A stretch of DNA of 42,471 bases from Candidatus Pelagibacter sp. (lineage in GTDB: Bacteria > Pseudomonadota > Alphaproteobacteria > Pelagibacterales > Pelagibacteraceae). Made by a program: the position numbers and the translations under genes. Numbering within the stretch: position 1 is the first letter of the stretch; each line of letters starts with the position of its first letter. Shown piece by piece: positions 25,789-34,008 of this stretch. The notes beneath the pieces are model-generated. The model made no database searches. It had not been told where the DNA came from and was given only the letters and a program-made list of their open reading frames with translations. The stretch is taken from positions 1 to 42,471 of the forward strand of contig JAOHFB010000005.1 of NCBI GenBank assembly GCA_028097785.1, written 5' to 3'.

Positions 25789-27615
25789 TTATCTGTTAAA
25801 TTCTTCTAAAAAAAATTTTGCTCCTATGAAAGAAAACAGAAATTTTGATAAACTATTTGGAAGCTTTTTCATATTTAAAATTTTTTCTATCTCATTTTTC
25901 TTTACAAAATTAAAAATCTGACAATCATCTAAAAGTTGTTCACGATTAATTGGAACTTTCATGTCTAATAAATCTTCGATTGGTGCATTAAAACCAACTT
26001 TTCTTGGACTTTCTAATATGGCATCAGGTAAAATTCCTCGCATAGACTCTCTTAAAACTGATTTAGCTCTTCCATCGTTAACTAAAAATTCAGTTGGTAT
26101 CTGTAAACTAATTTCAAATAAATTTCGGTCTAGAAATGGTGATCGATTTTCAATTGAATTATGCATGGCATTAATATCATCTTCATGTAAAATTACAGGT
26201 ACCGTTTCATAAAAAAGTTCATTGAGCATTCTTTTTCTTAGTAAACTTACAGGATACTCTTTTTCATGAAAAGTCTCTACAATAGGATTGCGCAAATACT
26301 TATTAAAATCTTTTCCTGAATAAATATGATCACGAAACTTTGAATTTTTTAAAAATCTATCAGGATCTTGTAAATATTCATTTCTAACATAGGGGGCAAC
26401 ATATTTATGCCAATTTTTTTTTGACTTTTTAAAAAGACTCTCGTCATCAGAAATAGAGGCTAAATATAATAAATGATGATCGTAATAACCACTAAAGAGT
26501 TCATCAGCTGCTGTTCCTGATATAGATATTTTGTATCCATTAGCATTAATCTCATTCATAAGTAACCAATGCACATAATAGGAAATTGTAGCAACAGGGG
26601 CATCATGAGCTTTTACAAGTGCCCTCATATTTTTTAAAAAATTTTTTTTAGACAGTGGTACCTGCGTGTGTTTAACACCCAGTTCCTTTACCGCAATATT
26701 TACTAGACTTTGTTCTTCGTATCTAGAGTCTTCATTAGCTATTGTAAAACCATGAACATCGCAGTTTAATTTTTTTGAAGCAACAGAAATTAAAGTATTA
26801 GAGTCAACTCCTCCACTCATACAAAATGCAATTGGTACATCTGAACGGATTCTAAGCTTAACTGCTTTAATAATTGCTTCTTTAGTAATAGAAACAGCAT
26901 CTTTAAAAGAGAGCTTCTTATTTTCAACTAATCTAGGTTTCCAATATTTTTTTTTTGATAAAAAACCCTTTGAATTAATTATTGCTACATTTCCCGATGA
27001 TATTTCCTCGACTCCTAAAAAAAATGTTTCTTTTTTTTTATACAATGATCTGTAACCATTAACCAAACTACCGAGTAAATAATCTTTATTAACCTCAGGC
27101 CATTTACCAGCTAAAGCAGCAATACCTTTTATCTCAGAAGAAAAATAAACTCCTTTGTCTTTCTGCCAGATATATAATGGTTTTTCCCCAAATCTATCTC
27201 GGGATAATAGTAATGATCCATTTTTCTCATTATACCAAGCAAAGGCCCACATACCTTCTAATTTATCTATAGCATCTTCACCCCATTGACATAGAGCATG
27301 TATTAAAACTTCCGTGTCTCCTTTGGTCTTGAATATATGTCCAAGATCTTCTAAATTTTTTCTAAGTTCTATATAATTGTATATTTCTCCATTAAAAACT
27401 AAAACTGTGTTTTGATAACTAAATGGCTGGTTAGAGCGGTTATCAAGATCAATAATAGCTAAACGACGATGGACGAAAGAGATATTATTGTTCTGAAATT
27501 TATGAGTATAGAAACCAATACCATCTGGTCCCCTATGTTTTAAAGTTTGACTAGCTTGTTCAAGATTTGTAAGTTTTATTGTAGAGGTACCAATATATCC
27601 TGCTATCCCACACAT
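25789..27615 (-). CDS. asnB: Second asparagine synthase-like glutamine amidotransferase
   Basis: A 608-residue AsnB protein. It has nucleophile Cys2 (MCGIAGY), FNGEIYNYIELR (74-85), DRFGEKPLY (140-148) and the synthetase PP-loop SGGVDS (267-272), then SGTAADELFSGYYDHH and RSPFLDRNL. It is a distinct paralogue of the protein at 2412-4367, with a different tail and PP-loop. It sits between neuB and the hisH-hisF2-wbpG set, 103 bases after neuB and 3 before hisH. It could amidate the carboxylate of the nonulosonate-like or uronic sugar, or work beside the amidination set. Substrate unknown. Confidence 0.9.
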   Translation of the reverse strand: MCGIAGYIGTSTIKLTNLEQASQTLKHRGPDGIGFYTHKFQNNNISFVHRRLAIIDLDNRSNQPFSYQNTVLVFNGEIYNYIELRKNLEDLGHIFKTKGDTEVLIHALCQWGEDAIDKLEGMWAFAWYNEKNGSLLLSRDRFGEKPLYIWQKDKGVYFSSEIKGIAALAGKWPEVNKDYLLGSLVNGYRSLYKKKETFFLGVEEISSGNVAIINSKGFLSKKKYWKPRLVENKKLSFKDAVSITKEAIIKAVKLRIRSDVPIAFCMSGGVDSNTLISVASKKLNCDVHGFTIANEDSRYEEQSLVNIAVKELGVKHTQVPLSKKNFLKNMRALVKAHDAPVATISYYVHWLLMNEINANGYKISISGTAADELFSGYYDHHLLYLASISDDESLFKKSKKNWHKYVAPYVRNEYLQDPDRFLKNSKFRDHIYSGKDFNKYLRNPIVETFHEKEYPVSLLRKRMLNELFYETVPVILHEDDINAMHNSIENRSPFLDRNLFEISLQIPTEFLVNDGRAKSVLRESMRGILPDAILESPRKVGFNAPIEDLLDMKVPINREQLLDDCQIFNFVKKNEIEKILNMKKLPNSLSKFLFSFIGAKFFLEEFNR

Positions 27616-27617
27616 GA

Positions 27618-27722
27618 TTAGATCGTAACTATTTTTAAATAGAATAAACTGTTAAATAAATTGTACTGAAGATACTCGGGACATAAGTTTTGATTTATTA
27701 GAATATTTTTTTTTAATTTCAT
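27618..27722 (-). CDS. Possible 34-residue ORF between neuB and asnB
   Basis: The neuB stop overlaps an ATG in the ATGA arrangement used by real gene pairs here. The frame runs 34 codons and stops 2 bases before the asnB ATG, filling the gap exactly. The peptide is MKLKKNILINQNL onwards, with one Cys-Pro and no recognised domain. An open frame of this size has only a few percent chance in such DNA, but many gaps were inspected. It may be a coupled small protein, a gene remnant, or chance. Confidence 0.2.
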   Translation of the reverse strand: MKLKKNILINQNLCPEYLQYNLFNSLFYLKIVTI

Positions 27723-28732
27723 TTAATGTCACTTTTTTTAATAATTTGTCCAATTTTTAAATTTCTACGTATTGTTTTCCCTAAAACTTTTTTCTCTTCT
27801 CCTGGAGAAAAACCTGTTCCTGGCCTTACCCAAATTAAATCAGAATTTGACAATTTATTTCCTTTTGAAAGATTATGAGCTGCAGCAATAGATCTTCGGC
27901 CGACTTTTTTCATTTCTATTTCACAATTTTGTTGTTTTTTTTCTTTTTTACCTAGCATTTTATCAGCTTTACGAATTTTTTTTACCATTAAGCGTAGCTC
28001 CTCTGGATTAGCTGATAATTTATGATCTCTAAAATTTGAGAAGTTTTTATCTAAAGTAAAATGTTTTTCTATAATTCTTGCTCCTGCCATAACTGATAAT
28101 ACTGCAGCATCAATACCTAAGGTGTGATCTGAATAACCGACCACAATTTTAGGAAACATTTTTTTTAAATATATGATTGATGCAAGATTTGTTTGTTCAT
28201 TTGGAACTGGATAACTACTTACGCAATGTAAAAAACCTAAATTTCGATAATTTTTTTTTAAGGACCAGATTTTCGAAATTTTATTATAAACCTTTTTTAT
28301 ATCGTTAATATCAGCTGCACCAGTTGATATAATCATAGGTTTTCCAAATCTTGCAATAGTATTAATCAATGGATAAAAATTATTATCGCCTGATGATATT
28401 TTAAAAATTGGTTGAATTGTATTCAAAAATTTTGCACTTTTAATATCTAGTGGTGTCGAAAAAAATATTAATCCCTTTTTTTTTGCAATTTTAGAAAGTT
28501 CTCTAAATTGGTTGTAGCTTAATTGAAAATCTTTTAGTTTTTTAAGTCTTGATTGATCTTCATTAGAAACAAAGTGTTCGGGTATAAATGTTTGGAACTT
28601 AACAGCATCAACACCTGCAGTTGAAGCTTCATTAATCATCTTTTTAGCAATTCTAAAATTACCTTCATGATTATTGCCAATTTCGGCAACTATGAAAACT
28701 TTTTTATTAGTATCTATTTTGCCAAATTTCAT
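27719..28732 (-). CDS. neuB: NeuB-family nonulosonate (sialic, legionaminic or pseudaminic acid) synthase
   Basis: Condenses phosphoenolpyruvate with a six-carbon N-acyl sugar to give a nine-carbon 2-keto acid. The 337 residues have the two-domain NeuB plan. A TIM barrel carries AEIGNNHEGN (16-25), FKISSGD, GYSDHTLGIDAA and the metal/PEP ligand stretch IEKHFTLD. A C-terminal SAF (antifreeze-like) domain of about 60 residues starts near VGRRSIAAA. Motifs do not separate NeuB, LegI and PseI. It lies 7 bases after the GNAT acetyltransferase. No hydrolysing 2-epimerase (NeuC/LegG) or PseG is in the window. Confidence 0.92.
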   Translation of the reverse strand: MKFGKIDTNKKVFIVAEIGNNHEGNFRIAKKMINEASTAGVDAVKFQTFIPEHFVSNEDQSRLKKLKDFQLSYNQFRELSKIAKKKGLIFFSTPLDIKSAKFLNTIQPIFKISSGDNNFYPLINTIARFGKPMIISTGAADINDIKKVYNKISKIWSLKKNYRNLGFLHCVSSYPVPNEQTNLASIIYLKKMFPKIVVGYSDHTLGIDAAVLSVMAGARIIEKHFTLDKNFSNFRDHKLSANPEELRLMVKKIRKADKMLGKKEKKQQNCEIEMKKVGRRSIAAAHNLSKGNKLSNSDLIWVRPGTGFSPGEEKKVLGKTIRRNLKIGQIIKKSDIK

Positions 28733-28739
28733 TTTTTAC

Positions 28740-29429
28740 TTAATTATGTTTATGTAACACATATGAGGCAGAATTCATATTAAAGCCTATTTTTGAGTAA
28801 AACTTTATTGACGATGTATTGGCAATTTGTGTTCCAACTTCTATGATACCTTTTTTTTTTAAACAGTTTACATATGCAAATGAAATCATATCTTTTGCTA
28901 ATCCTTTTCCCCTATTTTTTTCATCAATTGCAATCAAATCAATTACAATTGTATCTTTACTTTTACAAACAAGTTGAAGAAACCCTTTTATATGGGAGTC
29001 TTCCTCTACAACTATCATCCATTTACCTCTCTTACCTAAAAAGAAATTACCGACCCACTCTTCTTTAATTTTACAGGCAATCTCATTAGAAATATACGGA
29101 TCTCTATAAAAGCGACTATGCTTGAAAGCATTTTTTGCAATTAATCTTATTTGCATTTCATCGCTAGAATTCGCAAATCTGATGTTAAAATTATTTTTTA
29201 AAACTAATTCTTTTGATAAAGAAAACTGAACATTAGTATCCACAACATAAAAACCTAAATTTTGTAAACAAACTAATTTTTCGATATCATCAACAGAAAT
29301 TTTCGACCAAACAAATATCTGGCCTTCTGGCAAATCTTTTTGTGTCAAATTAGTATTAAATTTTTGCAGTGAATAAGCTGGTTTATTAATTATTATTGAC
29401 AGCCAGTCATCTGTAATAATTTTAATCAA
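28740..29429 (-). CDS. GNAT-family sugar N-acetyltransferase (WecD-like)
   Basis: A 229-residue protein. The C-terminal GNAT core has the acetyl-CoA pyrophosphate loop RGKGLA (173-178) after IDLIAIDEKN, then TQIANTSSIKFYSKIGF. The N-terminal half has LQNLGFYVVDTNVQFSL (55-71), the arrangement of WecD, which acetylates dTDP-4-amino-4,6-dideoxygalactose. Here it probably acetylates the amino group put on by the DegT enzyme two genes upstream, before NeuB acts, in the role PseH or LegH has elsewhere. The start is TTG at 29429, supported by an AAGG six bases upstream; no in-frame ATG offers a longer product. Confidence 0.85.
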   Translation of the reverse strand: MIKIITDDWLSIIINKPAYSLQKFNTNLTQKDLPEGQIFVWSKISVDDIEKLVCLQNLGFYVVDTNVQFSLSKELVLKNNFNIRFANSSDEMQIRLIAKNAFKHSRFYRDPYISNEIACKIKEEWVGNFFLGKRGKWMIVVEEDSHIKGFLQLVCKSKDTIVIDLIAIDEKNRGKGLAKDMISFAYVNCLKKKGIIEVGTQIANTSSIKFYSKIGFNMNSASYVLHKHN

Positions 29430-29452
29430 GTCTTGCCTTGTTTTTATTATTC

Positions 29453-30490
29453 TTACTTTATTAAATTCGGTTTTTCTTTAACAAAATTTTTATACCAACT
29501 TATGTACTCTGGATATCCTTTTCCAAGGGGCCAACTTGGATTATAACCTATCAAATCTCTAGCTTTATCTACATTAAGTGTTCCTCTTTTAGGCATCAAT
29601 TTGTCTCTTTCAACATTTTTTATCTTAATATCTGGAAAGTGCTTTCTAATTATTTCAGACATGTCAGCAATCGAACATGCTTTACCATAAGTAAGGTTAA
29701 AAACTTGATTTAAAGCATTTTTATTACCTATGCATTTGGTAACACCATCAATTAAATCATTTATATATGTAAAGTCTAACGCTTCTCTTCCTTCGTCAGA
29801 CATAACTATGTCTTTGCCCATTAAAGAATTTTCAATAAAGATTTGCCCCACTCTTCGACTAATACACCTTTCACCATAAAGAGCTGATGGACGAATGATG
29901 GTATAAGGCAAATCAAAAGTCTGGTTATACCCAATAATAATTTTTTCTGATCCATACTTTAGAGCACCATATATACCCAGGGGTTCACAGTGGTTATTCT
30001 CATCTACCTGATCACCTTTAAAATTCCCATAAACCATACTTGAAGAAAAAAATATGAATTGCTCTACACTAGAAATATTACTTCTTGCCCAATCTAACGA
30101 ATTTTCCAAAGTTCTGAAACTATGATCAAATGTTGAGAATGGATCTTTATTTGATCGATTTGCATGTGAAACAGCTGCAAGTTGAATTATTATTTGAGGA
30201 TTAATTTCATTTAATAGCCTCGATAATACATGATAATCTCTAGCATCTTGCACTCTAATATTTATTTTTTTATCTTTTAAAAGCTGTGTTCTCTCATTTA
30301 TTATTGCTCTAGACAAATCTGGATAGGGAAGATTATCCACATTATCAACTAAAGATAATAGATTGTTTACTTGCATACCATCTATAATATCTACTTTTGC
30401 CCCAAGAGATTGTAAATGAATAGCTAAATTATGCCCTATAAATCCTGCTCCTCCAATAAGAACAATTTTTTTACCAGTTAATTTTTGCAT
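29453..30490 (-). CDS. Extended SDR nucleotide-sugar epimerase/dehydratase
   Basis: A 345-residue protein. It has the Rossmann loop IGGAGFIGHN (12-21), LAAVSHANRSNKDP (104-117), FFSSSMVYG (147-155) and the active-site Tyr174/Lys178 (YGALK). It ends GTLNVDKARDLIGYNPSWPL, a normal extended SDR tail. It lacks the SFGKKY element of PseB and is not a clear LegB or RmlB. The missing TDE triad argues against a standard 4,6-dehydratase, so epimerisation or an oxidation is possible. It lies 5 bases after the DegT gene and 23 before the GNAT gene, placing it in the nonulosonate-type pathway. Substrate unknown. Confidence 0.85.
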   Translation of the reverse strand: MQKLTGKKIVLIGGAGFIGHNLAIHLQSLGAKVDIIDGMQVNNLLSLVDNVDNLPYPDLSRAIINERTQLLKDKKINIRVQDARDYHVLSRLLNEINPQIIIQLAAVSHANRSNKDPFSTFDHSFRTLENSLDWARSNISSVEQFIFFSSSMVYGNFKGDQVDENNHCEPLGIYGALKYGSEKIIIGYNQTFDLPYTIIRPSALYGERCISRRVGQIFIENSLMGKDIVMSDEGREALDFTYINDLIDGVTKCIGNKNALNQVFNLTYGKACSIADMSEIIRKHFPDIKIKNVERDKLMPKRGTLNVDKARDLIGYNPSWPLGKGYPEYISWYKNFVKEKPNLIK

Positions 30491-30495
30491 ATTAA

Positions 30496-31644
30496 TTATA
30501 TAATTTTTTCCATATAATTTTTAAGGCTTATAGCTATATTCTCCATATCTTCAAGATCTAGATGAGGTCCAACTGGTAATGCTATCATTCCATCACTTAT
30601 TCGACTAGCATTCAAATATTTTTTTTCATCATATCCATATTTTTCCCTATAATATTTCATTCTCGGGACAGGTTGTGGATAATAAATACTTGAACCTATG
30701 CCCTTTTCAGCAAGTGAATTAATAATTTCTGATCTTTTAGAAACTACATCCTGATCAAGTAACGCTCCGAGACAATAGTGGGAACTTTCAAGATGACCAT
30801 CAATAGGTTGGGGCAAAACTCTTAAACCATTTGTTTCTTTTAAATATGCTTCTAAGGCTTTAAAATTATTTTTTCTTTTTGTTAAAAAACCTTGAAGTTT
30901 ATCAACTTGCACAACACCAATAGCTGCATGTATCTCACTCATACGATAATTAAATCCTAGAGCAACTGTGTCATAAAAACCAGGAATTTTACGTTCACCA
31001 TGGGTACGATTAACACCAAATGCTTTAAGTAACTTAAGTTTTTTAGCTAAATTTTCATTTTTAAGAATAATCATGCCCCCTTCAGCAGTAGTCAGATGTT
31101 TTACTGGATAAAAAGAAAAAACTCCAGCATCCCCATGAAGGCCTACGTGAATATTGTCAATTTTTGCGCCAGGTGCTAAAGCACAGTCCTCAAGTAAAAA
31201 AAGGTTATTTTTTTTTGCGATTTGGACAACTTTAGGCATATCAACTGGTACTCCAAGGTAATGAACTACCGCAATAGCTTTTGTTTTTGAATTAATAGCT
31301 GCTTCAATTGCTTCAATATTAATATTACCAGTATTTTTTTCGGCATCTACAAAAACAGGTTTGGCACCAGTCAACTCTACTGCGTGGGCAGTTGCAATAT
31401 GAGTTTGTGCTGGAACTATAACTTCATCTCCGGGTCCATAGCCTAATGCAAAATAAATTAAGTGCATCCCAGCAGTACACGATGAAACACTAATTGCATG
31501 TGGAGAATTTGTAAAAGTTGCAAATTTTTCTTCAAATTGAGTTGAAATTGGACCATGAACCAAAATAGAACCATCCATGACACTCATTACAGCATCTTTT
31601 TCCTGATGATTAATCATTGGTTTTCCAAATGTTATTTTTTTCAT
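30496..31644 (-). CDS. DegT/DnrJ/EryC1/StrS-family PLP sugar aminotransferase
   Basis: A 382-residue PLP enzyme. Lys182 is in FSFYPVKHLTTAEGGM, SSCTAGMHL (54-62) forms the phosphate cup, EDCALAPGA (152-160) holds the conserved Asp, and GFNYRMSEIHAAIG is typical of PseC/LegC/WbpE-like proteins. It is only distantly related to FdtB at 16735. With the Gfo/Idh oxidoreductase upstream it could install an amino group by oxidation then transamination, as WbpB-WbpE do; with the SDR downstream it could work like LegB-LegC. It is one of the more GC-rich genes of the window (28 G+C in 31381-31440). Confidence 0.9.
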   Translation of the reverse strand: MKKITFGKPMINHQEKDAVMSVMDGSILVHGPISTQFEEKFATFTNSPHAISVSSCTAGMHLIYFALGYGPGDEVIVPAQTHIATAHAVELTGAKPVFVDAEKNTGNINIEAIEAAINSKTKAIAVVHYLGVPVDMPKVVQIAKKNNLFLLEDCALAPGAKIDNIHVGLHGDAGVFSFYPVKHLTTAEGGMIILKNENLAKKLKLLKAFGVNRTHGERKIPGFYDTVALGFNYRMSEIHAAIGVVQVDKLQGFLTKRKNNFKALEAYLKETNGLRVLPQPIDGHLESSHYCLGALLDQDVVSKRSEIINSLAEKGIGSSIYYPQPVPRMKYYREKYGYDEKKYLNASRISDGMIALPVGPHLDLEDMENIAISLKNYMEKII

Positions 31645-31686
31645 ATAGAAGATTAATATAAATAAACTAAAAAAAATTTAAATAAA

Positions 31687-32706
31687 CTATAAATATTCAA
31701 TAGTCACATTATCTTTAGACTTTACCGCTTGCTCAGCTGCTAAGCAAATACTCATAACCTTGAATACCTCTTCTTTTAAAATTAGAGCTTTTTGCTCTGG
31801 ATATATTAAAGAATTAACAAAAGATATAAGAGCTTGGCCTCTCATAGTTTTAGCAGGATAAGGTGCATTTTCAGTTATATATTCTTCATTTGAATTGGTT
31901 GATTCAATCCACAAAGTTTTTGTATAATCGTGAATAAAAGTTGACTCACTACCAAAGACTTTTAAAGCATGAAAATGAGGATGAACACCTCCTCCATGAG
32001 CGCTAATTTTAACACTCATTTTATCTCTAAATTCTAAAAGTAACACTGCAAAATCATTATGCTTTTGTTTAGTTCCTGAAACTACTATATTGCTACCTAA
32101 AGCTTTTACACTAACTGGTTCTTTTTTAGTTATCCATAACACAAGATCAATCATATGCACTGCAGCTCCATGAATAATAGAGTAAAAATCTGCCTCAGCT
32201 CTCCAACCAGTAATAATTTTTTCTTTACGCCCCCAAAGATAATCTGCCTCTAAATGGTATATTTTACCCATCTTTTTTGAATTTACTTCATCTTTAACTT
32301 TACTAAATAATGGGCAAGTACGTAACACCATGTTGGAAGATAAACTAAGCTCTGGAAAATCTTTTAAAATTTTGCGTATATTTTTAATTTCATCCTTTGA
32401 TAAACAAATTGGTTTTTCAACATAAACATTTTTTCCATTTTTTAGACAAGTCATCACCTGTTGATAGTGAAATTCATCATAAGAAGCTATACAGACTAAA
32501 TCAATCTGTGGATCAGACAATATATCATAAGCTTTTTGAGTTTGGTTTACGCCAGGAAGTTCTGACCCAAAGTCTGAAAGTTTATTTTCATCATAATCAC
32601 AAATTGAAACTAATTCACATTCAGGATGAGATGCTAAAATTCTTGCTTGGTGTAATCCAACACCCAAACCTATCACACCTGCTCTAATTTTTTTTTTATT
32701 TTTCAT
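31687..32706 (-). CDS. Gfo/Idh/MocA-family sugar oxidoreductase
   Basis: A 339-residue NAD(P)-dependent enzyme. The dinucleotide-binding loop GVIGLGVGLHQA (10-21) opens it. The family EKP motif is at 97-99 (NVYVEKPICLS), and the second domain begins near residue 125 (SNMVLRTCPLFSKV). IHGAAVHMIDLVLW supplies the conserved His/Asp region. In amino-sugar pathways (WbpB and relatives) such enzymes oxidise C3 before transamination. It overlaps the SpsF-like gene by 4 bases and is followed after 42 bases by the DegT gene. Role in the nonulosonate-type route inferred. Confidence 0.9.
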   Translation of the reverse strand: MKNKKKIRAGVIGLGVGLHQARILASHPECELVSICDYDENKLSDFGSELPGVNQTQKAYDILSDPQIDLVCIASYDEFHYQQVMTCLKNGKNVYVEKPICLSKDEIKNIRKILKDFPELSLSSNMVLRTCPLFSKVKDEVNSKKMGKIYHLEADYLWGRKEKIITGWRAEADFYSIIHGAAVHMIDLVLWITKKEPVSVKALGSNIVVSGTKQKHNDFAVLLLEFRDKMSVKISAHGGGVHPHFHALKVFGSESTFIHDYTKTLWIESTNSNEEYITENAPYPAKTMRGQALISFVNSLIYPEQKALILKEEVFKVMSICLAAEQAVKSKDNVTIEYL

Positions 32707-33371
32707 TTTGTTTCAATAATAGGAAAAAGTTTATCATAATCTTGATTACGATTTTGATCCCATTCCTCAAGTCTTATCAAATCATCCGGTTTATCAAGTG
32801 CTAATTTTAAATTTGGATCAATGACTCTATCACATACAATGTTTTGTATTTTAAAATTTTTTTTTTTATCATAAAAATATTGAGTAATGTGTTCTCGATC
32901 TTTCTCATTTTTAATTTTTTTCTCTATTTCTAAAAATACTTTAGTTTTAATTAGCTCTACACTCATACCTATGGGAAAAGTTCTTGGAAAGACATTTGTC
33001 ACTAAATCATAATCAGCTTGCTTATATAAGGAAGCAGCTTTATCAAATAACGATGGAATTAATAGAGGGCTATCCCCACATACTCTAAAAAAAGCATCAC
33101 ATTCATATTGATTTAAAGTCATAACAAATCGCTTCATAACATCCTCTAAAGGTCCGCGAACTAAACCTAGACCAAGATGTTTTGCATACACCGCTAATGG
33201 ATCATCTGTATAATTGTCGCTTGTTGCTAAGATAATTTTTAAATTTATTTTTGATAATTTAATTCGATTCACTACATGAGCCAACAGTGGTTTACCTAAA
33301 AAAGGTGAAAGCATTTTTCCAGGATAACGTTGAGACGTCATCCTACTTTGAATAATGGCTATTATATTCAT
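32703..33371 (-). CDS. spsF: SpsF/NeuA-like cytidylyltransferase
   Basis: Nucleotidyltransferase of 222 residues expected to activate the acidic sugar made by NeuB as its CMP derivative. IIAIIQSRMTSQRYPGKML (3-21) is the signature of the SpsF branch, where Arg and Lys bind the CTP phosphates. VVNRIKLS and FFRVCGDSPLL (about 114-124) carry the metal-binding Asp. It is somewhat shorter than NeuA and lacks its C-terminal phosphatase part. It is the first gene of the nonulosonate-type operon after the structured 118-base gap 33372-33489. Confidence 0.87.
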   Translation of the reverse strand: MNIIAIIQSRMTSQRYPGKMLSPFLGKPLLAHVVNRIKLSKINLKIILATSDNYTDDPLAVYAKHLGLGLVRGPLEDVMKRFVMTLNQYECDAFFRVCGDSPLLIPSLFDKAASLYKQADYDLVTNVFPRTFPIGMSVELIKTKVFLEIEKKIKNEKDREHITQYFYDKKKNFKIQNIVCDRVIDPNLKLALDKPDDLIRLEEWDQNRNQDYDKLFPIIETK

Positions 33372-33427
33372 ATTACTGAAGAAAATTTTTATAACACAAT
33401 CATATATTAAATTTAAATAAATACTAA

Positions 33428-33485
33428 ATATCCTCAGGATGAATATCCTATAATTTAGAAAAAAAATACAGGGAATATTATAGGA
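33428..33485 (-). terminator. Nested inverted repeats after the hexapeptide acetyltransferase, candidate terminator or attenuator
   Basis: A 9-base perfect inverted repeat (TCCTATAAT 33446-33454 with ATTATAGGA 33477-33485) lies 4 bases beyond the acetyltransferase stop. A second, competing set lies beside it: ATCCT (33430-33434), AGGAT (33436-33440) and ATCCT (33445-33449), with AATATCCT repeated directly at 33428 and 33442. No clear U tract follows the stems, so this is not a textbook terminator. It separates the decoration genes from the spsF-neuB operon. Confidence 0.3.
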
Positions 33486-33489
33486 CTGA

Positions 33490-34008
33490 TTATTCTCGTT
33501 GAGTAATTAATTTTGCTGGTACACCCGCTATTATTGAATAATCTTGAAAACTTTTAGTAATAACTGAACCGGCCGCAGCAACACAACCCCTTCCTAAAGT
33601 TACTCCCGGCAAAACTATAACATTGTAGCCAAACCAACAATCATCCCCTATCTTAATCTCCTTATATTCATAAGGCTGTTTATTAATTGGGATATTTTTA
33701 TCTTTAAAGATGTGATTACGAGAAATAAATTTACAATCGGCTGCTATTGAACATTCATTTCCTATTTCAATTTTTCCATGAGCTATAAAATATACATTTT
33801 TACCAAAAAAATTATTATTTCCAATTTTTAGATTTTCTGGTCTATTAACTATAATATTATCATCAAAAATATTTCCAGTACCAATATTATTTATTGAAAA
33901 AATAAGAGTAGTTGTATTAACATAATTTATAAATTTTTTACAAATTGTAAAAAATTTATTCAAAACCTTAATCAAATAACCAAAATTTTTATTATTTTGA
34001 ATTTTCAT
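33490..34008 (-). CDS. Left-handed beta-helix (hexapeptide) O-acetyltransferase
   Basis: A 172-residue acetyl-CoA transferase of the WbbJ/WcaF/Maa type. Residues 1-40 are basic with a hydrophobic face. From about residue 60 it follows the hexapeptide repeat pattern: IGNNNFFGKNVYF, IGNECSIAADCKF, the catalytic His in SRNHIF, then IGDDCWFGYNVIVLPG, VTLGRGCVAAAGSVITK and AGVPAKLI. It probably acetylates a sugar hydroxyl. The start overlaps the upstream glycosyltransferase gene by 17 bases. It could be the missing acetyltransferase of the dTDP-amino sugar, but its sequence looks like an O-acetylating Maa-type enzyme, so this is unlikely. Confidence 0.87.
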   Translation of the reverse strand: MKIQNNKNFGYLIKVLNKFFTICKKFINYVNTTTLIFSINNIGTGNIFDDNIIVNRPENLKIGNNNFFGKNVYFIAHGKIEIGNECSIAADCKFISRNHIFKDKNIPINKQPYEYKEIKIGDDCWFGYNVIVLPGVTLGRGCVAAAGSVITKSFQDYSIIAGVPAKLITQRE

